Below are positions 60,900 through 64,000 of a stretch of 64,000 bases of DNA, one piece after another. The position numbers and the translations under genes are program-made. This stretch comes from JANNPJ01 sp965200525 (GTDB taxonomy: Bacteria > Actinomycetota > Actinomycetes > Actinomycetales > Kineosporiaceae), in the NCBI GenBank assembly GCA_965200525.1, contig OZ241368.1:3038001-3102000 (forward strand), read 5' to 3'. Within the stretch, counting starts at the first letter, position 1. The number at the start of each line of letters is the position of its first letter. The notes beneath the pieces were generated by a model. The model did not search any database and was not told the DNA's origin. It worked only from the letters and a program-made list of their open reading frames with translations.

Positions 60900-63197
60900 A
60901 TGGCGGAACGGGCAAGCCACCCGGTCCGTTTCCTGGTACCGGAGCAAGGCAGACGCGATCTTGCTCGCGGTGGCGGCGACATTCTCGCGGGCATCGCCAG
61001 CAGGCTGGAACGCGAACGCAGCAGCCTTGTTGAGACAGCCACCCATTCCGGGACCTGGCAGTGGGATGCGCACAGCGACAGCCTGCGGGTTTCCCCCGGG
61101 TTGCTCATCGCGATGCCTGGCCTGCAGCTCGGCGACGACAACGGGGGCCCTGTCACAACCTCTCAGGCACTCGCCTTCCCTCCGGAGGTCGCCGGGGCCC
61201 TTCCCGGCAGTCTCGCCTGCGTCCTCGCCCTGGCCGCCGAGGAGGACCACCTGTCCCTGGCCGTCATGGTCGGCGCGTGCTGGACCCATCGTGCCGGCTT
61301 CGAGCTCACCCACACCGCCGGTGGTCGCGGTGAGCAGCCAGCCCCGAACACCACCTCACCAGCCGGCCACAGCGCCGCACCGGAGCCACGAACCACGGTC
61401 CGCCACGTCGGCACGGTAGTGACCGACGTGGACGGGCATCCGATCGGTGTCGTGGGTGCCATCACCGTGCAGCCTCTCGACGACGCCTGCGACCCCTTGG
61501 GAGACGTGGAGTCCGCCCGCCGATACCGGCAGCTGATGAGAGTCCTGCCTCACGGGGTCGTCATTCATCAGGACGGCGTGATCGTCGATGCCAACCCGGC
61601 GCTGGCTGATCTGGTCGGGGTCGGCGGGCCGGACGAACTGATCGGCACCGTCCTGATGGACTGGGTGGTTCCCGAAGGCCGCCGACGGCTGATGGAGCGG
61701 ATCATCGCCATGTCCCAGCGAGGTGCCGTCGCACCAGCTGAAGAGGAGACCCTACTGCTGAACGACGGCAGCCACCTTCCTGTCGAAATCGTCTCGATCC
61801 GCACCACCTGGCGTGGCCAACCGGCGGGTCAGGCCGTAATCACCGACATCAGTGAACGCAAGGCGATCCTGCAGCAACTGATTCACGACGCTACCCACGA
61901 CGCACTGACGGGCCTGGGCAACCGTCGCCTCATCGTCGATGAACTCACCCGACGGATGGACAGCGGCGTCTCGTTCAGTGTTTTGTTCGTCGATCTCGAC
62001 AAGTTCAAGGAAGTCAACGACTCTTACGGCCACACCGTGGGAGATGATCTTCTAAGGCAGGCCGTCGTCGGCCTGCACGGTGTGGGAGCCGCTCACCCGG
62101 GCACGTTCATCGGTCGCCTGTCCGGCGATGAGTTCATCCTTCTGGTTCCGGCCGATCGCGACGCCACCGCAGTGGCAGAGGTGGTCTGCGCGACACTCTC
62201 CTCGCCTTTCACCATCAACTCGTGGGATCTGGTGGTGACCTGCTCCATCGGCATCGCGCACGCCGACCCGGTCGTCCAGCGAGACATGGAACCACTGGAC
62301 CTCATCCGGGATGCTGACGTCGCGATGTATCGCGCCAAGGAACTGGGGCGCAACCGGTGGATCGTCTTCGACGACACCATGCGTCAAGTTCTGGACCGAC
62401 GCATGACACTCAATGAACATCTACGCCGGGCTGTCGAAAATCCTGACGCGCACGGCATGAAACTGGTCTACCAACCGATATTGGGCACTGCTGACGACCG
62501 TGTGCACGCTGTTGAGGCTCTTATCCGCTGGGACGAACCCGCGCTCGGTCAGGTCGGTCCCGACGAGTTCATCCCCTTGGCCGAAGAGAGCGGCCTGATC
62601 ATCCCGCTTGGGCGCTGGATTCTGATGACTGCCTGCCAGCAGCTTACCCAATGGCGTAAAAGCCATCTCCAGCTCGCTGAACTGCACCTGGCTGTCAACC
62701 TGTCGCCCCGCCAACTCGGCGACACGGGCCTCGTGAACCTGGTCAACGAAACCCTCGCCCTGGCCGGGTTGCCTCCGCATGCGCTCTGCCTGGAGATCAC
62801 CGAAACCGCGCTGGCCGATGACGTCGAAACTGCCACTAAAACCGTGACCGCGCTTCACGACCTGGGCGTCGCCCTTTCGATCGACGATTTCGGCACCGGG
62901 TACTCTTCGCTTTCCTACCTGCGTAACCTGCCGGTTGACGAACTGAAGGTCGATCGGTCCTTCGTTTCCGGACTCGGTACCCAAGTGCGCGACGAGACCA
63001 TCTGCGCATCCGTGATCTCGATGGCGCACCTGCTCGGTTTGGCCGTTGTGGCCGAAGGCATCGAAACGCAAGAGCAACAAGACCGATTGACGACCCTGGG
63101 ATGCGACTATATCCAGGGATACCACAAGTCCAGGCCCAAACCTGCGAGCGAGCTCCTTCCGTACCTGCTCGCCTCCGACGGCACCACAACGCTGTAA
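60900..63197 (+). CDS. PAS-GGDEF-EAL c-di-GMP protein with degenerate GGDEF
   Basis: 765 residues; GAGGAGG-like AGAGGAGG at 60887-60894 precedes the ATG. The N-terminal ~190 residues are a sensor region with no recognised fold. A PAS domain spans ~200-320 (VIHQDGVIVDANPALADLVG, GQAVITDISERKAILQQL). The GGDEF motif is SGDEF at 408-412 (RLSGDEFILLV), a first-Gly change that may lower cyclase activity. EAL is at 539-541 with NLSPRQL, EITETAL, DDFGTGYSS, LKVDRSF and VVAEGIET, all intact. Likely a net phosphodiesterase. Confidence 0.93.
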   Translation: MAERASHPVRFLVPEQGRRDLARGGGDILAGIASRLERERSSLVETATHSGTWQWDAHSDSLRVSPGLLIAMPGLQLGDDNGGPVTTSQALAFPPEVAGALPGSLACVLALAAEEDHLSLAVMVGACWTHRAGFELTHTAGGRGEQPAPNTTSPAGHSAAPEPRTTVRHVGTVVTDVDGHPIGVVGAITVQPLDDACDPLGDVESARRYRQLMRVLPHGVVIHQDGVIVDANPALADLVGVGGPDELIGTVLMDWVVPEGRRRLMERIIAMSQRGAVAPAEEETLLLNDGSHLPVEIVSIRTTWRGQPAGQAVITDISERKAILQQLIHDATHDALTGLGNRRLIVDELTRRMDSGVSFSVLFVDLDKFKEVNDSYGHTVGDDLLRQAVVGLHGVGAAHPGTFIGRLSGDEFILLVPADRDATAVAEVVCATLSSPFTINSWDLVVTCSIGIAHADPVVQRDMEPLDLIRDADVAMYRAKELGRNRWIVFDDTMRQVLDRRMTLNEHLRRAVENPDAHGMKLVYQPILGTADDRVHAVEALIRWDEPALGQVGPDEFIPLAEESGLIIPLGRWILMTACQQLTQWRKSHLQLAELHLAVNLSPRQLGDTGLVNLVNETLALAGLPPHALCLEITETALADDVETATKTVTALHDLGVALSIDDFGTGYSSLSYLRNLPVDELKVDRSFVSGLGTQVRDETICASVISMAHLLGLAVVAEGIETQEQQDRLTTLGCDYIQGYHKSRPKPASELLPYLLASDGTTTL

Positions 63198-64000
63198 TTG
63201 TCTCGTCCAGGATTGACAGGCTCTTGGGGGGTTCTGCCCTTTCGATCCTCAGCGACGCAGGCGCCGGCCCGAGTGCTGACCTCGGTACGTAGGAAAGACA
63301 CGTTCCGCTCGTTGTGCGCTCGCTATTTCTCAGCGCGGCTGAGGGTGGAGGCCGCCACAACGTTGCCGAACCTCGTCGCCGTGGTATTCCGGATGTTCGC
63401 CTTGCCCGGTCTGCTCGCCCTGAGCGCCGCCGTTCCAGGTTCCCAGCGAAATGATCGCTCCTCACCGCTCTTCACCACCAGTGAATGTGCCGGTTTACTG
63501 TCACCAATGCCGCCGGAAATCAGCTTCAGCTGGAACAAGTATCACCGCTCACTCAACGAACATCCTCAGGCTCGGCACCGACTACTTCCCAGGGGCCGCA
63601 ATCTATCGCACAGGCTGGCGCACGCGCGAATGTGCATCCGAAGCAGGTTTTCGGTTTGGGCGGAGTGGGTGATGACCTCGGTACCGAGGATGGCTTGGGT
63701 CGCGTCCGTACGGATCACGCGCCCCGTCCGAAGGGCTGCCGGTGATCGCCGACGGCGCTGGCACGAGGACTACACGAACGTCGCCGCCATCGCGGTTGCC
63801 TGGCGCCCAAGCACCGTCGAGGTCAGGGGGAGTCCACGCGGGGTGAGCCTTGGCGCTCTGACTGGATCAACGCCGTCGCGGCCCCGCCAGGCACCCGGGA
63901 AAGACCGGACGCCGGACCCCAGTTGGCCGCCGTACATCGACCGTAAGACCCGACCGCCCCGGTGAAGGTGAACGGTGAGCTAGGACGTAGCGGGTTGCTG
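63198..64000. other. Window end, no gene recognised
   Basis: About 800 bases with open frames on both strands, including one of 255 codons (63198-63965) that lacks domain-like composition. Nothing identifiable. Confidence 0.45.

Noticed and set aside
63198..63965. 255-codon open frame at the window end
   Set aside because: Low-information, Arg/Ser/Pro-rich composition with no ribosome site or family resemblance.

Overview
The window is high-GC actinobacterial chromosome. The markers are WhiB and ANTAR regulators, a SigE-family sigma factor with a membrane anti-sigma-like partner, a class F sortase beside a DUF4397 protein, an Lsr2 remnant, PRC-barrel/DUF2382, DUF3618 and Holin-X stress proteins, and frequent GTG starts. 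A soil or surface actinomycete fits. I cannot assign a genus, and I saw no rRNA, tRNA or CRISPR array.

Layout. (1) 1-5.5 kb, signalling: a frameshifted EAL fragment, a BLUF blue-light sensor translationally coupled to a PAS-PAS-GGDEF-EAL enzyme, an 18-copy 10-bp tandem repeat, then the sigma/anti-sigma pair. (2) 5.5-17 kb, decayed accessory DNA: LuxR and TraG-like coupling-protein remnants, DUF4913, a 520-residue repeat protein, a broken P-loop kinase, three successive response regulators, a Tn3 transposase remnant, and a tight operon of two tyrosine recombinases around an HTH protein. (3) 17-32 kb, cell surface: sortase F/DUF4397, then a polysaccharide locus made of GT2 + GT4 (plus strand) facing a six-gene minus-strand operon: a flippase/GT-C fusion, a membrane protein, three GT4 enzymes and a GH5 lipoprotein. 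(4) 32-49 kb, a mosaic: IS110, IS256 (intact, with an 8-bp target duplication), ISL3 and IS630 pieces; three copies of a DUF4326 family; two copies of a small CQPC family; a pair of small paralogues next to GAF/ANTAR regulators; two cation antiporters; one broken and one intact WhiB. (5) 49-57 kb, envelope and stress genes separated by strong hairpins. (6) 57-64 kb: decayed IS630, a doubly interrupted Lsr2, a stand-alone ketoacyl synthase and a second PAS-GGDEF-EAL protein.

How it may work together (inference): c-di-GMP enzymes, light sensing and ANTAR/WhiB control sit around an exopolysaccharide assembly line and an envelope-stress cluster. That suggests a surface, biofilm or desiccation lifestyle. 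The strongest candidates for something new are the flippase/GT-C fusion operon, the recombinase-HTH-recombinase operon, and the small repeated protein families (33.6/34.1 kb; 40.3/47.3 kb; 16.2/32.0/47.8 kb). Many genes are inactivated by single bases, so either real decay or base-call errors must be considered.
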